Shown in pieces: positions 49,901 to 63,855 of a stretch of 64,000 bases of DNA. The DNA comes from Eopsaltria australis (lineage: Eukaryota > Chordata > Aves > Passeriformes > Petroicidae): positions 1,426,001 to 1,490,000 of the forward strand of contig JAVTVJ010000452.1 of assembly GCA_034509425.1 (NCBI GenBank), in the 5' to 3' direction. The notes beneath the pieces were generated by a model. The model was not told the origin of the DNA. It was given only the letters and a program-made list of their open reading frames with translations, and did no database searches. Both the position numbers and the translations under genes were made by a program. Position 1 is the stretch's first letter; the number at the start of each line of letters is the position of its first letter.

Positions 49901-51560
49901 GTTTCTTTAATTTGACATAACTGTGTATTGAGCCTTTACTTATTGTATACTTGGAAAGAAAAGGAGTTTTCTTATTAAAAAATATAGAAAATATGCAAAA
50001 AATATGAAGCATTCTCAATTTATTTGCAGAGTTTCTTTTCATTCTTAGCTAAGTAAATATACCTAAATATAAACACAGGGGCAGGACTTATGTTAGAAAG
50101 ATTTTTGCCTCTATTGCTATAAAATAGATTGCAATTCTTCTGAAGATAAACTACAAATGTATGAAACTACTTAATTTCAATAAGTGTAGTTTAATATTGT
50201 AATAATGAAATGCACAAACCACAGCTATCAAGATGAGGTAGTAAGTGAAGGGTTTCATTGGCATGTTTTCTCATGCCATTTCCCCTGGTTTATCCTCGAC
50301 TTAGGCTCCCAGCAGATTTCTCCAGCTCTCCTTTTCTTTCTGCTATATTGGATTTTTTCCCTTGCCCCCATGTGTGGATGAAAAGCACTCTCAGAAAAAT
50401 GGCTGCTTAGCCCCAGGTTAGAACTGCAGCTCTCATCTGCAGAAACAGAAATCCCTCAAAAGACACTGCCAGGAAATTGGAGCCATTATCAGCGCTGACA
50501 TTTCACTTCCCCAGATGTACGACTTGCTGGTGGCTGTTTCCTCCAGCTGCTGACTGGAGGCTGACCTTGCTGGACACCTACCAGGGCTCAGGAGGAGCAT
50601 ATAACACATCATATAACACAGAATTCTGTGATCCTGTGATTTGCAGTTCATCTGACTTTGCTGATGGGTTTAAATTTGGTTCAGAAACAGCTATGTACAC
50701 TACCTGAAATGTTTTAATAGTTTAAAAAGTTGCTTTAAATGTGCTGGCAGCTGTGGTGAGCTAATAACCAGATGACATTGTGACACCTTTGCAACCAACC
50801 ATTTCCTCAATATGTTGGCTGCCTGCTTTTGGCTGGTAGGTTTCTTAGAAGTGTCAACTGCAGTTTCCCTAATCCCCAGTCTCAGCTAACTTTTACACCA
50901 CCGTGTGTCAACCATTTCCTTGGTTTCCTCACTTTTCTGGTGTTCTTTGCCTGGGGTGGATACAGCTCCTCACAGCCCCTGTGCAGGGACAGTGGAGCTG
51001 CATCTCCCAACACCCCTTTGGCTCTGTGATGCCAAACAGAGGCAGCAGCAGCTGGCTTTGCTCACATTGGTCTCTTGGACAGGGTAAGAAAGAGGCAAAG
51101 AGAGGAAAGGGCAAACATCTTATGATTTCAACTCTCCCTGAGGTGCAGGGAGATGGCTGCCCTTTTGTGTAAAGGAGTACGTGAAATGGAGGCCAGGCAG
51201 ACATGCAAGCAGGTCACAAGGGCTGTCCACGTGCCCTGCTGGTGTCAGCCTCTGTGCCAACTGTTGGCTGTTGCTACATCATAAATACTTTACAAGGCAG
51301 TTTAATTGATGAGAAGTAACAGTAGTAGTGACAAGGAAAGGCAAGGTTTCCTTCCCTTTAGACCTCTAGTTAGAAAATTTCAATTTCTTAAATGACAACC
51401 CTCTCACAGCAGCTTTACCTTTTTTACAATACACTGCCTTATGGGGCAGCAGGGCTGCATCTCCCTTTCCAAAGTCTGTCTGAATTTATGCTTTAGGCTG
51501 CCTTTTGAGAAACAAAAAGAGAGATTTCAAAAAGCGTTTTGGGCTTCTTTCATTTAATTA

Positions 51561-51650
51561 CAAAAAAAACCCAAAAACAAACAACAACCCCAAAACAAAA
51601 CAAAACAAAACAAAAAACCCAAACCCAAACAAACAAACAAAAAAACCAAT
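51561..51650. repeat. A/C-rich simple repeat
   Basis: Imperfect (AAAAC)n, (AAAC)n and CCCAAA units occur over about 90 bp. The overlapping Lys/Asn-rich and, on the other strand, Phe/Val/Trp-rich open frames come from this composition alone. Confidence 0.95.
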
Positions 51651-54110
51651 AAAAGACACAACCAATGTTCTCACAGGGAAGGATTATCACAGATTTCAAG
51701 AGAAAGCAGAGGCAGGTCAAATGCAAGTGTTTCTGAAAATCCTGTATGAATATTTTGGTACTTGCTGCATGTCTCTGCCCTGAACTATTCAGGGGATGTT
51801 CACACAGGGCTGCTGTCTCTATAAGAAAAGTGAGAAATAATGGGAGCACCTGAAACTATATTGGTGCAGTGACAAAGCATGGAGTATCATTTTCATGTGC
51901 CTGAGATCTGTCAGCCAGAACTGCAGCTGGTGTAAGACCTGTTGTCCAATCTTATACAATGAAATCCAATTTCACTTTGGAAATTGCTCCATTTTAGGGA
52001 GCTTGGAGTAAGGATTTTTGTTCTATGCTTACAACAGCTGGGTGTTTTTTCCAAATTACCCTGGCATATAGAAAATGGTACTGAATGTGTATGAAAGGTA
52101 AGTCACATGTATCCAGTGTAGACACCAGAATTTGTGAGTCTGTGTGTCTATGCAGATTGAATCAGCTCCATGAACACAGACTCTGACTGGAATAGCTCAT
52201 TGCTGACTCACGTGTCAGGAAGGAATTATGCATATAGTTTTCCACAGATGTGGTTGAGACTTCTTTAAACTTACACAGGGAAACCCAATGGGCTCTCCAA
52301 ATCTTCTGAATAGGCACAAACCTGTGCCTTCCTAGTGTTACATGTACTATTTGCTACTATCTATTTCATCCTGCCTAGATAAATGGCTTCCTCTGTGAGG
52401 CTTTTATAGGCTGGAGGTTTACAGATGAGAAAGATCTGGAAACCAAAATACTATTTAGGTTATGTTGTTGCTAGTTGAAGGTGGGAGGGGCATGGAGGAA
52501 TTTATTTATTTATGTGGGAGCACACATAATCTTAAGTTATGGTGGATATTTCCGGAGCCCTAGGTAAAGGATGGGGAAAAAACATAAAATGCAAGACTTT
52601 GCATTTACAAGGGCCTTGTCTTGTAATGCTTGGTCTTGCATGCCTGAACGTAAGCTTTCCCAGGTTTATTGAGCCTCTTGAAGTGTTATTGCTACTTCCT
52701 GTATGGCATTTTAATTCCACAGATTTCGATAAAGTTATTCCAGGTTTGCATGCATGTGATGTTAGAGCATGGTGTATCACTATACTTTCTTCAGTATTTT
52801 GTTATTCAGTTTGAAAATATGGCAGTTTAAACTGGATTGAACTGATTGGAAGTGTTTGTAACTCATATGGATGAGAGTGAATTATGTAGAAACTTGAAAC
52901 TGCTGACATCTGTAAAGCCCTGGTTGACTTCAGTCCGTTCTAAGCACACACAATAGAAACAATTTCAATATGCAAGAAAAACACACCTCTGTAGAAGATG
53001 CATTGGTTTGCTAGTGAAGGCTAGGCACACTGGATTCAGTATGGATGCACTCGACATGGCAACATGGGGCTTTTAGAGGTTGTCCAAGGTACTGATCTCT
53101 ACAGGTGACCTAACTGGGAGCTGTGTTTTGCTACCAGATAATGCAGCCTCCTTTGGGAATACGTACAGCCTGATTCAGTTAATGGGACTTTATTGTTGAG
53201 AATTAAGGAGTGATTAGGCATTTCCAGGACTAGGCAAAAAACCCTAAGCATGTGCTTGAAGATCTTTATGTTTAAAATATTATTGTAGAAAGTTGGACAT
53301 CTAAAAGTGTTTTTGGATGAAGCCATGAGTGCCTGATTATACAAACCTAGTGTAATAATTAATCTCTTACGGTAAAGATATATCTGGGACAAATATTATT
53401 TGAAGTCATTTTTTGAGGACAAAGCAGCTTATTTAAAGTATACCTGTCTGTATACTACTCTGTACAAAGTCCCAAACACCTAATTTTGACTGATTTTGAC
53501 TTCTGGTATTTATTTCCATTGAATAGGTGGAATGACATGCAGATGTTTACATCTGACAGATTTTTAAAAGCTCAAATGGTGTCTGTAATTGCATATGTAT
53601 TATTTTGCAGTCTAACTGCATGCTTTTTAAAAAAATGTGCACCCTTGAAATACATAACTAATTTTACATTAACTTGTTCTCTTTTCTTTTTCCTAATATT
53701 ACAAATAATGGCTTTCATAATTATGAATTAAAACAAGGTTTTTATGCTAGTGACTTAATATTTACAAATCTACATTTATTACATAGATTATCAAGGTCTT
53801 TTGTCTCAGTGGGAGCTGTTTCTGTCTCCACCGGAATACTTTCTTGCTACACAGTATTTATTACTGACACAACACAAACATTCCATAAAGTATGAGAAGT
53901 AAACAAATACAAGAGCTATATTAAAAGGGTACTGTTCAAAAATCTGAACTCCATTGAAAGGGGCAAACAAAAACATCCAGTCAGCTCCATCCTACAGCAG
54001 ATGACTATAATATTAGTTGCAGGTGCTCAGTGTTTCAGTGTGTCTCAGCCTGATGTGTGCTTTAAGAGGCAATGGCACATATTGCTGCACACGTTCAGTT
54101 GCTCTGCCAT

Positions 54111-54165
54111 TGTGCTGCAGTCCTTTACTCTGTAAAATGTGCTGCAGTCCTTTTACTCTGTAAAA
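54111..54165. repeat. 27/28-bp direct tandem duplication
   Basis: TGTGCTGCAGTCCTTTACTCTGTAAAA (54111-54137) is followed directly by the same sequence with one extra T (54138-54165). The near identity suggests a recent replication-slippage or microhomology duplication. Confidence 0.95.
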
Positions 54166-55781
54166 AAGCAGCTGCTGAAGAAACTGCTTCAGACCGAGGG
54201 TGGGAGAACGGATGGCAGGATCACTAAGCAAACTCCAGTAGAGACTGAGAGAACGAGACGGTGCAGAGACACCAAAGGAGCTTCTGTGAAAAACAAAAAT
54301 AGCAGCATTATTGCCTGTCATCGAACCCCAGGTGAGACTGAAAAGCCTCTAGAGCCTTTCTGGCTGTAGGTCTATGGGCCTATATTATGCTTGACTCAAA
54401 ATGGTTCACCTTAGATTATGAAAAAGAATATTTTGCAGAAATGATACCAAAATCTTTTTCTATTTTCTTTACTTCATCAGTGATGATGATGACGATGGGA
54501 ATTTTTACCCTAGGAAAAAAATAATCATGGGGGGACTTACCTGTATCTTTTGAAAGTTTCATTGCTCAATATTAAATTAATTAATTAAATATTCCAATTG
54601 ACAGGGACTTCAGGAATGTCTATAGCTGGCTAAGTTATCCAAGCACTACATCAGTGCCTCCTGAAAATGGTGGCAGAAAGCCAAATGGACAAAAATGGAT
54701 GCTTGCTGCTTAATTTACTCATGTTAAAATATATTTTATTGTAATTATTTGTAGTGAGAGATTTACTCTGGAAGAGCCCCAAAAGCTTCATGTGAAACAT
54801 GCACTGCTATTTCTGTTAGTGCTTTATTTCAGGCAAGGGTTTTTTGCATTGCTCTAGCCATGCAGCGATCTGTAAAGGGAACCTACTCTGATACAGTTTG
54901 AAAAGTGCGTTTTGTACTTGGCTCTCCCTTTGATCGAATTAATCTGGTCTTTTTTGTAGTTCTAAATGAAGCCTATGGGCTGACAATGTAGCTGTTTAAA
55001 GGGGATTTTAGGGGATAATAGCCAATGCAAATAGTGCCATGAGAATGGCAACTTGCTTTTGCACTTTCAATCACATAATAACAGCAAAGAAAGCTTTTAA
55101 AATGAATTGAAATTTTGTGGCTTGCCATCTGGGATTATTTGGGGAAACAGTTCTGAATACTATGGTTGTGTAAAAGAATGGTACTATGGGACGCTCTTAA
55201 GCTGACATGTTTCAGATGGCACCCTTATGCTAACTGCTGCAAAGTTGGCTAGCATTTTTTTTTTTATTATTTTCTTTCTTCTGGATTATCTGCAAAAAAT
55301 TCTCTTTGCTGGTATTTGAGGCTGAAAAACTTTTCTATTGTTAAAGAATTCAATTCAAACCCCTTGCAGCTGCTGATCCCTTTATTGTTCCAAATGTTAT
55401 GTATACGAGTCTCAGATGAATGTAGCCAAGCCTTTTAGTGCCTTAATAGGTGTCTGTATAAAGGTCATTTATTCTGCAGTACTTGTTTTAACAAAAGTTT
55501 ATACACAAACAACAACTACAGCTAAAACATTCACATTAATCAATGCTCTTTGCAGTGTAAAATGCAGAGAGAAAAAGCCTAAGTGGAGAAAGTATGTCCA
55601 AACTCTTTCCGTGTTTAACTCTGAAGCAGCATATATTTTAGACTCCATCCTCAAAAAACGAATGAAAATTTGTTTCAAATCTCTTCTGAGCAAGCATTGA
55701 TAATTCCAGACTTTTCAGGACAAGTGTGGTTTTGATGAGGTCACTGAAAATGATAACACACAGGAATCAGTGGCTACGTGG

Positions 55782-55820
55782 TAAAAATAATAATAATAAT
55801 AATAAAAAATATATATATAC
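55782..55820. repeat. (AAT)n then (AT)n microsatellite
   Basis: About seven AAT units are followed by A-rich sequence and a TATATATATA run. Length is likely to vary between individuals. Confidence 0.95.
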
Positions 55821-56441
55821 AACTTCTCCTTTCCAATTAGTTTTGGAACTGAGCTTTAGGCTAGCCAGCACCTTGACATTTCAGTTGGCTTAGTTGCCTT
55901 CTTTTCTCTTCCTATTCCTTTTGTCTTAGCTCCAACTGGCTGCCCTTATAAATGATCCCTGTGGAATTAGGGTGCATATCAGATGTTTCAGATGAGAAGA
56001 ACTGAGTACACTTTTCTGGCATACAACATTTTTCTTTTTATAGAAATATTAAAATACCATCTGTAAGTTTTAGGAATGTAGGTCATGTCCATGGGGAGTT
56101 TCAATTTGAGGTTATGACAGATGTTGGATGGTAAATTAAATATTTGGCTCCAAGTCTGTAAATCAACTTGGTTCCATCGACTTCCTTGGAGTTAGTTCTG
56201 CTGACACACATGTAATGAGATCAGATTTTGACTATCTAACTACTCAGTTGAGCTCAGCAGAATATAAATCCATCAGTGATATGAGGGATGAGGCTTGTCA
56301 GGAAAATAGTGTGCAAGCTATGGCAGGGACACATAAAGAGCAGGACCAGAGAAGCCCAAACTCTGATAGAAGAAAATAGAGAAAAGAAAAAATAGAGAAA
56401 GCTGTGTTTCCTTGTTTGCAGTTTCGTACTTTTTCATAATT

Positions 56442-56473
56442 CTTGTGAATAATAGATCTTGTGAATAATAGAT
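56442..56473. repeat. 16-bp direct tandem duplication
   Basis: CTTGTGAATAATAGAT occurs twice in a row without a mismatch. Confidence 0.95.
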
Positions 56474-59400
56474 CTCTCTGATCTCTAAATATGAGATTTT
56501 TAAATGCATCACAATGAACTTATTAGTGTTGCTGCTCGGGGCGTTAGTGTATAACACTCCACAAGTCTGTGTCAAGATTTATACATGGATTGCAGTTACT
56601 CTGTACTACAAACTTAAAAATCAATTGTTACAGCAGAGATTTGTGAAAAATTGACATGTATTCCACTGGGTAGATCATTCGATCTACTGCTGGGGGCTCT
56701 GCCAGATAGGAGAGGACTGTTCTGTCAAGGATTGCAGTGCAACTGCCCCATGTCTCCAGTCTCAGATTCCAAGGCAGCACAGCTCAGTTGCTCTAAAATG
56801 CTCCCTCTGCCACAGAGCCAGGCTGCCTGCGGCTGCCTTGCACATGACTGGAGGGAGTGTCACTTCTGCTCTGCAGCCATATGCAAGTGGGTGGAAAGTT
56901 CAGTGTTTGGAAAGTTGGTGTACTGTGTGCCTCAGAGCCAACACTGTTAATCTCATGGATAGCTACATACTGCTCTAGCTGAAGCTTCCAGGTGGTCTTC
57001 AAACCAGCCACATGTATCAAGAATTGTAATAATCCCATTTGGCAGCAGCACAGCCACAGCTAACTCTGGCTAGGTCCTCATCCAAGCAAAATGGCTGCAA
57101 TTTTGCCAGAGATGACAAGGTGCCAATGCACTTAAGTAGTGTGATGACTGGTCAAAATCCCTTATCAGAAAATGCTAATCCTTCTTGCTTTGGCAGGTAA
57201 ATCCTATTGCTATAAATATTCTAAATATTTCATAATAGCAGCACAGTGATTCTGTGGGACAGATACAGGGTAGTCATGGCGTGGCACTGCAGAATGCACA
57301 AGAATAGCAGGAGGCATAGGGAATGCCTAGAGGGAAAAAATGCTGCCTCACAGTAAATATAGCCTTAATTAGACTAATAAAACAGAAGGAACTAATAAAC
57401 AAACCCAAGCAGAATGTGCTGTCAGTCACAGAGGCATGTTTCCTATATGAGAAACAGAATTTTCTGCAAAGTTCATTCCACCCTGAGAGGTGAGGAGCAG
57501 TAGGCAGTGTCCATTTCAGAAGCAGGAGATGACTAATCAGCTGCTGGGCTGATCAGTGCTCTGTTGCACTGAGAAGTAGCAGGCGCTGGCCAGCATAGCT
57601 GCTGCTGTGTGCAGAAACTCCGGGAAGGCATCAGCTTCTTGAGGACATTCTGAATGAAGTTGTTTTGCCTGAGAACAGGAGGAAATCCAGCACTATGCTT
57701 TAGGTTGACATGATCATGCCATTTGCTAAATATTATTAATCTATTTTAAGTCAGGTATGGCTCGATCAACACTATTAACTATATTAATTTTTCTGGATAG
57801 CTTAATATCAGAGCATTCACAAAATAATTTGATTTTTCTGAAAAAGGCAAAATGTTTGTAGGATACTGTTATGCCCATATCAGGTCCAATTTAATAAAAT
57901 GAGGAATCAGTCAAATATCTAAATGGATTTTGCAATGCATCTGCAGTCAAGCCTTTAGCTGATTAATATCCTTTTACCTTGCTCTTCAAATTGCAGACCT
58001 GATCTCATGAATATTAGAGTATCATTCTTAAATGTTTTTTTTCCTGCTTTTTAAGAAATTCCATTGCTTCAATTTGTACCATATTCATGACTGCGAAGTA
58101 TGGGCAAAATAGATGTTTGCATCAAATTAGTGTTTAATATTGCATGATGCAACAGGTGTAAGGGCAAAATGCATCTCTGTTATCCCCGAGTAACACTGAC
58201 ACTCCTTCAGCTTGCTTCATTACTAAATCAGCTATAAGAGGCTTTACAACACAACAAACCAATATTGACATTTAATATCATATTCTGAAATAATAATTCT
58301 GACTTAAAGGCAGAAGTGATCACCAGCAAAAAAAAAGTCATGGATCATGAAGTAAGCTGGTCATTTGATCAAAAGTTTAAAATAAGTAAGGTTAATTACA
58401 ACACTAAGTGCTTGACAGTGTGAGTTTACTGATTGGTGACAGGCAACTTTTTAATTTGCTGGATGATCTACTACAAGAAAGTTGCATTCTTGTGTATCAA
58501 CTCACACAATACTCTTAATCTTTGAGAGCACTCTATTCTTCCTGATGCAGTAAAGCTAATAATTAAAATATAAAAATAGCTAGATACGCAGGATATATAT
58601 AATTATTTTGTCACTCACAACTCAATTATTTTAGTTCAGCATGAACTACACATGCCTTTAATACAGTACTTGCATAATTCCTTTATTAAAAACCCAAAAC
58701 CTCAAACTCAAAACCCTGTGGCAGTAAATATGGTGAAAGCTTTTACACAAAAGACTTACACTAATTTGTTTGCAGTGTATTGGAGGAGTTGGTAGGCTGT
58801 GCAAGAACTGCAGAAGTGCTGGGATTTAATATTTTCACTGGTTTAGTCTCCAGATTCTCTGATTAGATTTCTAGATAAATTATGATTGTAGCTGTTTCAC
58901 AAACATGTAGGAATACATGGTCTCTGCGCTGATGAGTGTAAAACTGCTAATGTTGTCAGTGTGTGTGAGGATGTTTTCTCAGCACATGGTCCACTGGCAT
59001 TTTCATGGGAGATGTTACCATATGGATGGAGTTTTTTCAGCCTTTCCCCAGTTTCATTTGAAATGTTTATTATCCTGTGAATAAAGTTTTTGTTTTAATG
59101 GGCAAGGTAAGAGTAATAGGTTTGAAGTGACTGACTCCGGTGATATGGTGTAGGAATGCCATGTTCCCTGAGCATCCTGCTAGATCCATATTAACCAAAA
59201 TATACTTCCAGTGAATAAAGCAAAAATAAAAGTGGTTATGCCATTTCTCTTTCACCCTTCTGTCTAACAAAGCTCGGTATTTTCATTATCTGGTATCACT
59301 TACGGATATCACTCCAGAACTCTGAAACAGACTGAACTGCAACAAAGAAAATCTTGTTTGAAATCTTAACCACCTTCAATTCAGGTGAATCATAGCCATT

Positions 59401-62400
59401 TTATACTTTCTATCTCGGGTACAAATGACTGGCACAGACAATTACCTCAGAATAAATAATGATATACCTAGGAGGTGAAGAGCCCTGTGGTATAATCAGG
59501 CTTAGATCTTATTCTGAACACAGTTCAGTTTGGCCAATCATGGTCTGCCAATCTAACTTGCTTTCTGCAGATTTGAGTGTCTAGGCTGATCCTATCCCAG
59601 GTTTCTTTTCCTGTAAATACTGGCATCACCATAGTGCATAAAGCACATCCAGGAGTTAGTAATGTGTTGAGGAGATGTAGAAATGTTCTTTGATCAAGAC
59701 TCCACTCATCTGGGCAAAGAAGGGCACACAGGTCACAGGCAGAGTGCTGAAGACCATACATGACACAAACTGGGAACTGGAATGTTTTTCGAACTCTCAT
59801 TTTCCTTGGAAGAGGAAATGTTTTTTAATGTGCTGAAGGCTGAATTAATTATTTAACTGTTGAAAAGGAGCCTACCAATCACCAGACAAGTAAAGACGAG
59901 ACTATTGTGACCTTGAATGACTATAGGATTTGCTGCCAGTTCAATTTAGTGTTCAATTTGTCGCTGATGTTGCTTCTTTCCAAAAATGCTGGAGCTATAC
60001 AGTAGAAAACACAGGGCACATACTGAAACACTGCTTCTTAGGTCAGCAAGAGTTTAGATGGCTGTTACTAATGTGTCACTTTGCTTTGCTAAATACACTC
60101 TGGAGCAGTGTCATGAAAGTTGGCTTTGTCATTAGGTGTTGAACTCGGAAAGCCTCAGTTCTCAAATCACACATCTTTGTTCTGGAGGGTAATTAGAGTA
60201 GCTGATTACAGTAGTAAGCCTTTATTGTCTGTGAGGGCAACCAGTCGGGCAGTAGAGAAGCTTGTTGTTATGCTAAAAAGCAAGCAGATCCAGTTGCCTC
60301 TTTGTTTGTTTTTCTTATAAAGCTTGTTTGTTTGTTTTCTTGTCAAGCTTACCTCCTCTTCTAGCAATTCCTCATAAGAAAGCTCAAGTAGAAGCACAGC
60401 CCACTGGTAGGATAGGAGGAATGCGTCAGTTCAGCTTCACTCTTCACTCATCCCACTTCTTTGTAGGAAGGGAGCAATGGAAAAGATACCACATTGTTAG
60501 TTTGTTTTTAGACAGCTTTTATTTAAGGCTGCTGCTGTCCTGAAGACTGGTATTTCATTTCCAGGTTCCGTCTTACCCTCAGAGCGATCCAGATGGAAAA
60601 GCTTTTGTGTTTAAATTCCACTAAGTCTTTCAGGGCTTTGCAGGATGCATTGCTTACTCCGGTCGACATACGGATCTCAGGAAACAGTCTCTAGACATGC
60701 AATATGTGCTAGTGTGTGTTTATCAGTTGGAAATGTTGCTAGACATCAGCTGCACATGGATATCATCAGATACAGATATCTGCTTTCAGAAAGACTGGGC
60801 ATCAAATCTTCACTTTTTGTTTCGCATTTGGTTCTTCATATCCAGGTGACTTACACATGGAGACATAGGTGTATTAATTTAGGTTGAACTCTTGGGTCTT
60901 CTGAAGAACGTAGGACTGTAAAGATGCTGTCACAGTTTGGCACACTTGTTACCAACAGGTGTCAGTGTTGTAGTGTGTTTTTGTTGCCCAGGGTCTGCTC
61001 CTGCTCTGCTTTGCCAGAGAAGCTTTGCTTCAGATGCTTCAGTAACAAACCACACACTACATATGGCTTTGGCACATCCTGTCCTCAAGAACTGCTACAA
61101 AAAGAAGTACTTTTTCCTGGTCATGCATGGTAATGAAGGCTATTTGGAGAATGTTTCATACTGAAGATTGCTAAATTAAAGAAAGCTCATCTAGTGATAC
61201 AGTAAGAGATAATGACAGTGTCTGGGAAGTGAAAGGAAGGATACAAAGCACTGTAAGTCTAGCTGATGGCAAAGAAACTTGAAGTACTGGCAGCCACCCT
61301 CTTCTTCAATAAGTGTTAAAGTTGCCTATAGTCTCTTGGCTTGATCCATCAAAGGAAAATGGTTAAGTATGTTACTTCTGGATGTTTATGGAAAAAACAT
61401 TTTCTGTACAGCATCAAGTAAATATATACTTTTTCTTTTATTGATAGTGACAACAGGAACCTAGTCATAGAGACTTTTAAGTGAAATTAAGGCTACATAT
61501 GATAGGACTAAGATTTGCTGAATCATTTTCAAATGTCAAAGCCAACATATTTTAACAGTGGAGTCTAAACTAAAGATCTGCATTCACAGTTAAGCCCATA
61601 AATAACAGATTTATAAAGAGTCTCCATCTCTTCCTCACAAATATTTGCCTTATTGAGTCTTCATACAACTCATAGAGGGACTATGATTTGTAGCAAAAAC
61701 CTGGTTTGGTACCTACATTTCTAATAGACAAGAGCAGGTAAATTCCCATATAAGATAAGCAGAACAGCTCAACATCTATTTCTGTTCAGAGGCCTTCAAA
61801 ATTCCCACACTGGGTGTCTGTATGTCACCTTGCCTGGCAGGGGTGTTCTGACCATATCTAGCCCACAGTGGCATCACTGAAAGCAAACAATAAGAACATC
61901 TTCATTTCACATATTTTGTATATGCAAGAGCAAAGAGATTTCTGTTTTATCTCTTCTCGTTTTCAGGGACAAAATAATTTTCTCCTTACTTCAGCATCAT
62001 ATTGAGACACCCTTCCTCATTTTAATCCCATCTGCTGTGACCTATCAGGCATTTAACAACCTTCTGTTTGCATGAGTCAGGGTGCTATTCATTTTTCAAG
62101 TTTTATTACTTGCTAAGGGTACCGTTCTGAAAAAAAACACATGGGGACAGGTTTCTTTAAGATATTCAAGACCGATTTTGGAAAATCCTAGGTGGGGGTA
62201 AAAAAATGGGAAATTTCTCTGGGTGTTGTGCATAAAGGCAATAATTTTTGGTGCTATAATTTTGTGAACCTGGGAAGTGCAAAAGCTACATCTAAGAAAG
62301 TGTCTGACTTAGAAAAAGAAAAAAGGTTTATGTGTCTTAGATTGTAATCTGAGAAATGGTTCATTTGTCACTAAGTCTTCCTTATTTATGCAGTTGTGTG

Positions 62401-62490
62401 ATGCAGGACTGTCAGTCTCAGTTGTTCAAATACCAGAAGCTGAGCTCCCAAAGCCTTGTCTTAAAATCGTGATTTAAAAGATAATGGGTT

Positions 62491-63087
62491 TGTCGTGGTT
62501 TTAAGCCCAGCTGGAGATGAAACACCATGCAGCTGCTCACTCACTCCCCCTTTTCCTCCCACCCTGGTGGAATGGGGAGGAGAATCAAAGTAAAACTTCT
62601 ATGTTGAGATAAGGACAATTTAATAATTGAAAATAAAATAAAATAGAGCAAAAATGATAATGATGATGATGATGATAATAAAAAGGACAGAAATCCAAGT
62701 GATGCACAGTGCAATTGCTCAAGACCCACTGACTGATCCCAGACCCTCTTCCTGAACCCAGATTGGCTGCCCTTGAGGGTAACAGGATAACTCCTCCAGT
62801 TTATGGGCATGATGGTCTCGGGTGTTGAATATCCCTTTGACCAGTTAGGATTACCTGTCCTGCTGTCCCAGCTATGCTTCCTCCCAGGTTGGTTTTTTAT
62901 TTGCATATCTTCTCATTGGTAGAGCAGGAGTCTAGGAAAAAAAAAGTGCTGGACTTAGAATAAACATGACTTAGCAAAACCCCAAAACATCAGTGTGTTA
63001 TCAGCACCATTCCCACTACAAATCCAAAATACAGCACTGTAACAGCATGTGAAAGAAATTAACTCCACCCTAGCTGAAGCCAGGACA
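62491..63087 (-). mobile_element. ERVL-type solo LTR with 5-bp TSD
   Basis: The 597-bp element reads TGTCGTGGTTTTAAGCCCAG at its left and GCTGAAGCCAGGACA at its right on the plus strand, bounded by the perfect 5-bp TSD GGGTT (62486-62490, 63088-63092). Five-base duplications fit ERVL-class integrases. ATTAAA on the minus strand (62619-62624) before a TGTCCTTATCTCAAC segment, as in avian LTRs of this type, makes it minus-sense. It holds an ATG/GAT microsatellite (about 62654-62680) in a region that is variable. The 121-codon minus-strand frame inside it is not a gene. Internal retroviral sequence is absent. Confidence 0.93.
62619..62624 (-). promoter_or_regulatory. Probable LTR polyadenylation signal ATTAAA
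   Basis: TTTAAT on the plus strand is ATTAAA in the LTR sense, about 130 bp from the LTR's 3' end. It is the common variant hexamer and sits just before TTGTCCTTATCTCAAC. Confidence 0.6.
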
Positions 63088-63092
63088 GGGTT

Positions 63093-63855
63093 ATATTTAC
63101 TAACTTATTAAAGCTTTTAATTGTCCCTTTGAAAAACATGATTAAAATAGCACTGTGAAAAGCAGAAAAGATACCTTATTTCTCTCCAGAAGTGGATAAA
63201 TGCACAGTAAGATGGTAGACATCTAGCTAAAATTGCCTTTTTCAGGAAAACTGTTGTATTGGGAACTAAATACAGTGCCCAAGAGTTACCTGCTGCAATA
63301 TGCTGACTTGGTGCTGTAAACAATAGTTACAAGGAAGTAAAAAGCACCTGATACTTAAATGTAGCAAAACATGTAAATTCTACATGTGCACAGCGCTAAT
63401 TGTGTTGGCTCCTTGGAAGGGAAAGGTAGACAGCCTGTTGCATGTTTGTGTAAAGTAAATGGATAAATATATCTGATTCAGTGCTACAGAACATGTAAAA
63501 AAGCTGAACTTGAGAATAGAAGTTAATAGCAAAGGATTTTTATTGCATTGTTCAGTGCAGATGCCTGTGAACAAATATGTGAAATAAGCAGGTTTATATT
63601 GCTACTGCTGATGCAGAGCATATTTTCATTGCATGTATTCAACAAAAGTTAACTCCTGAGAGCCTAACACTGTTGCTAAGTTTAGCAAGAAATCAGTCAC
63701 AGAAATGTCGGCTTTGTGACACACCTGCAAGCATCTCACTGAGCTTGTATAATGGCAGCTGTTGCAGTTTTATGTTGTTGATAGAAACAAAGCCAGGGAT
63801 GAACTGAAGCCCAGTATCAGACGTGCTCTGGCTTAGATGGAAATCATAAAGCTTA
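63093..63855. other. Unassigned sequence between two LTRs
   Basis: No gag, pol or env-like frame is present (open frames under 70 codons), so the two flanking LTRs are not the ends of one provirus. The first also has its own TSD, as expected of an independent solo LTR. Confidence 0.6.

Larger units (their letters stand above)
47031..62485. other. 15.4-kb stretch with simple repeats only
   Basis: No CR1, LTR or other family is recognised, against about one element per 3-6 kb in the rest of the window. Contents seen: A/C-rich tract (51.56 kb), 27-bp tandem duplication (54.11 kb), GAT run (54480-54497), AAT/AT run (55.78 kb), 16-bp tandem duplication (56.44 kb), a 14-bp palindrome CACAGAATTCTGTG (50617-50630) and T/G-rich bits near 60.30 kb. 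Open frames are at most 102 codons with no domain. It could be a conserved non-coding or intronic interval. Confidence 0.5.

Noticed and set aside
50617..50650. CACAGAATTCTGTGATCCTGTGATT as a CR1 3' tail
   Set aside because: The upstream sequence lacks the CCCTTCCA-type CR1 core, so the octamer-like look is probably chance; only the palindrome is noted.
51505..51849. 92- and 99-codon frames of odd composition (Lys/Asn and Phe/Val/Trp)
   Set aside because: They are translations of the A/C-rich simple repeat at 51561-51650.
62541..62906. 121-codon minus-strand frame with a Ser/Leu-rich run
   Set aside because: It is inside the 597-bp solo LTR and its Ser/Leu run comes from the ATG/GAT microsatellite read on the other strand.
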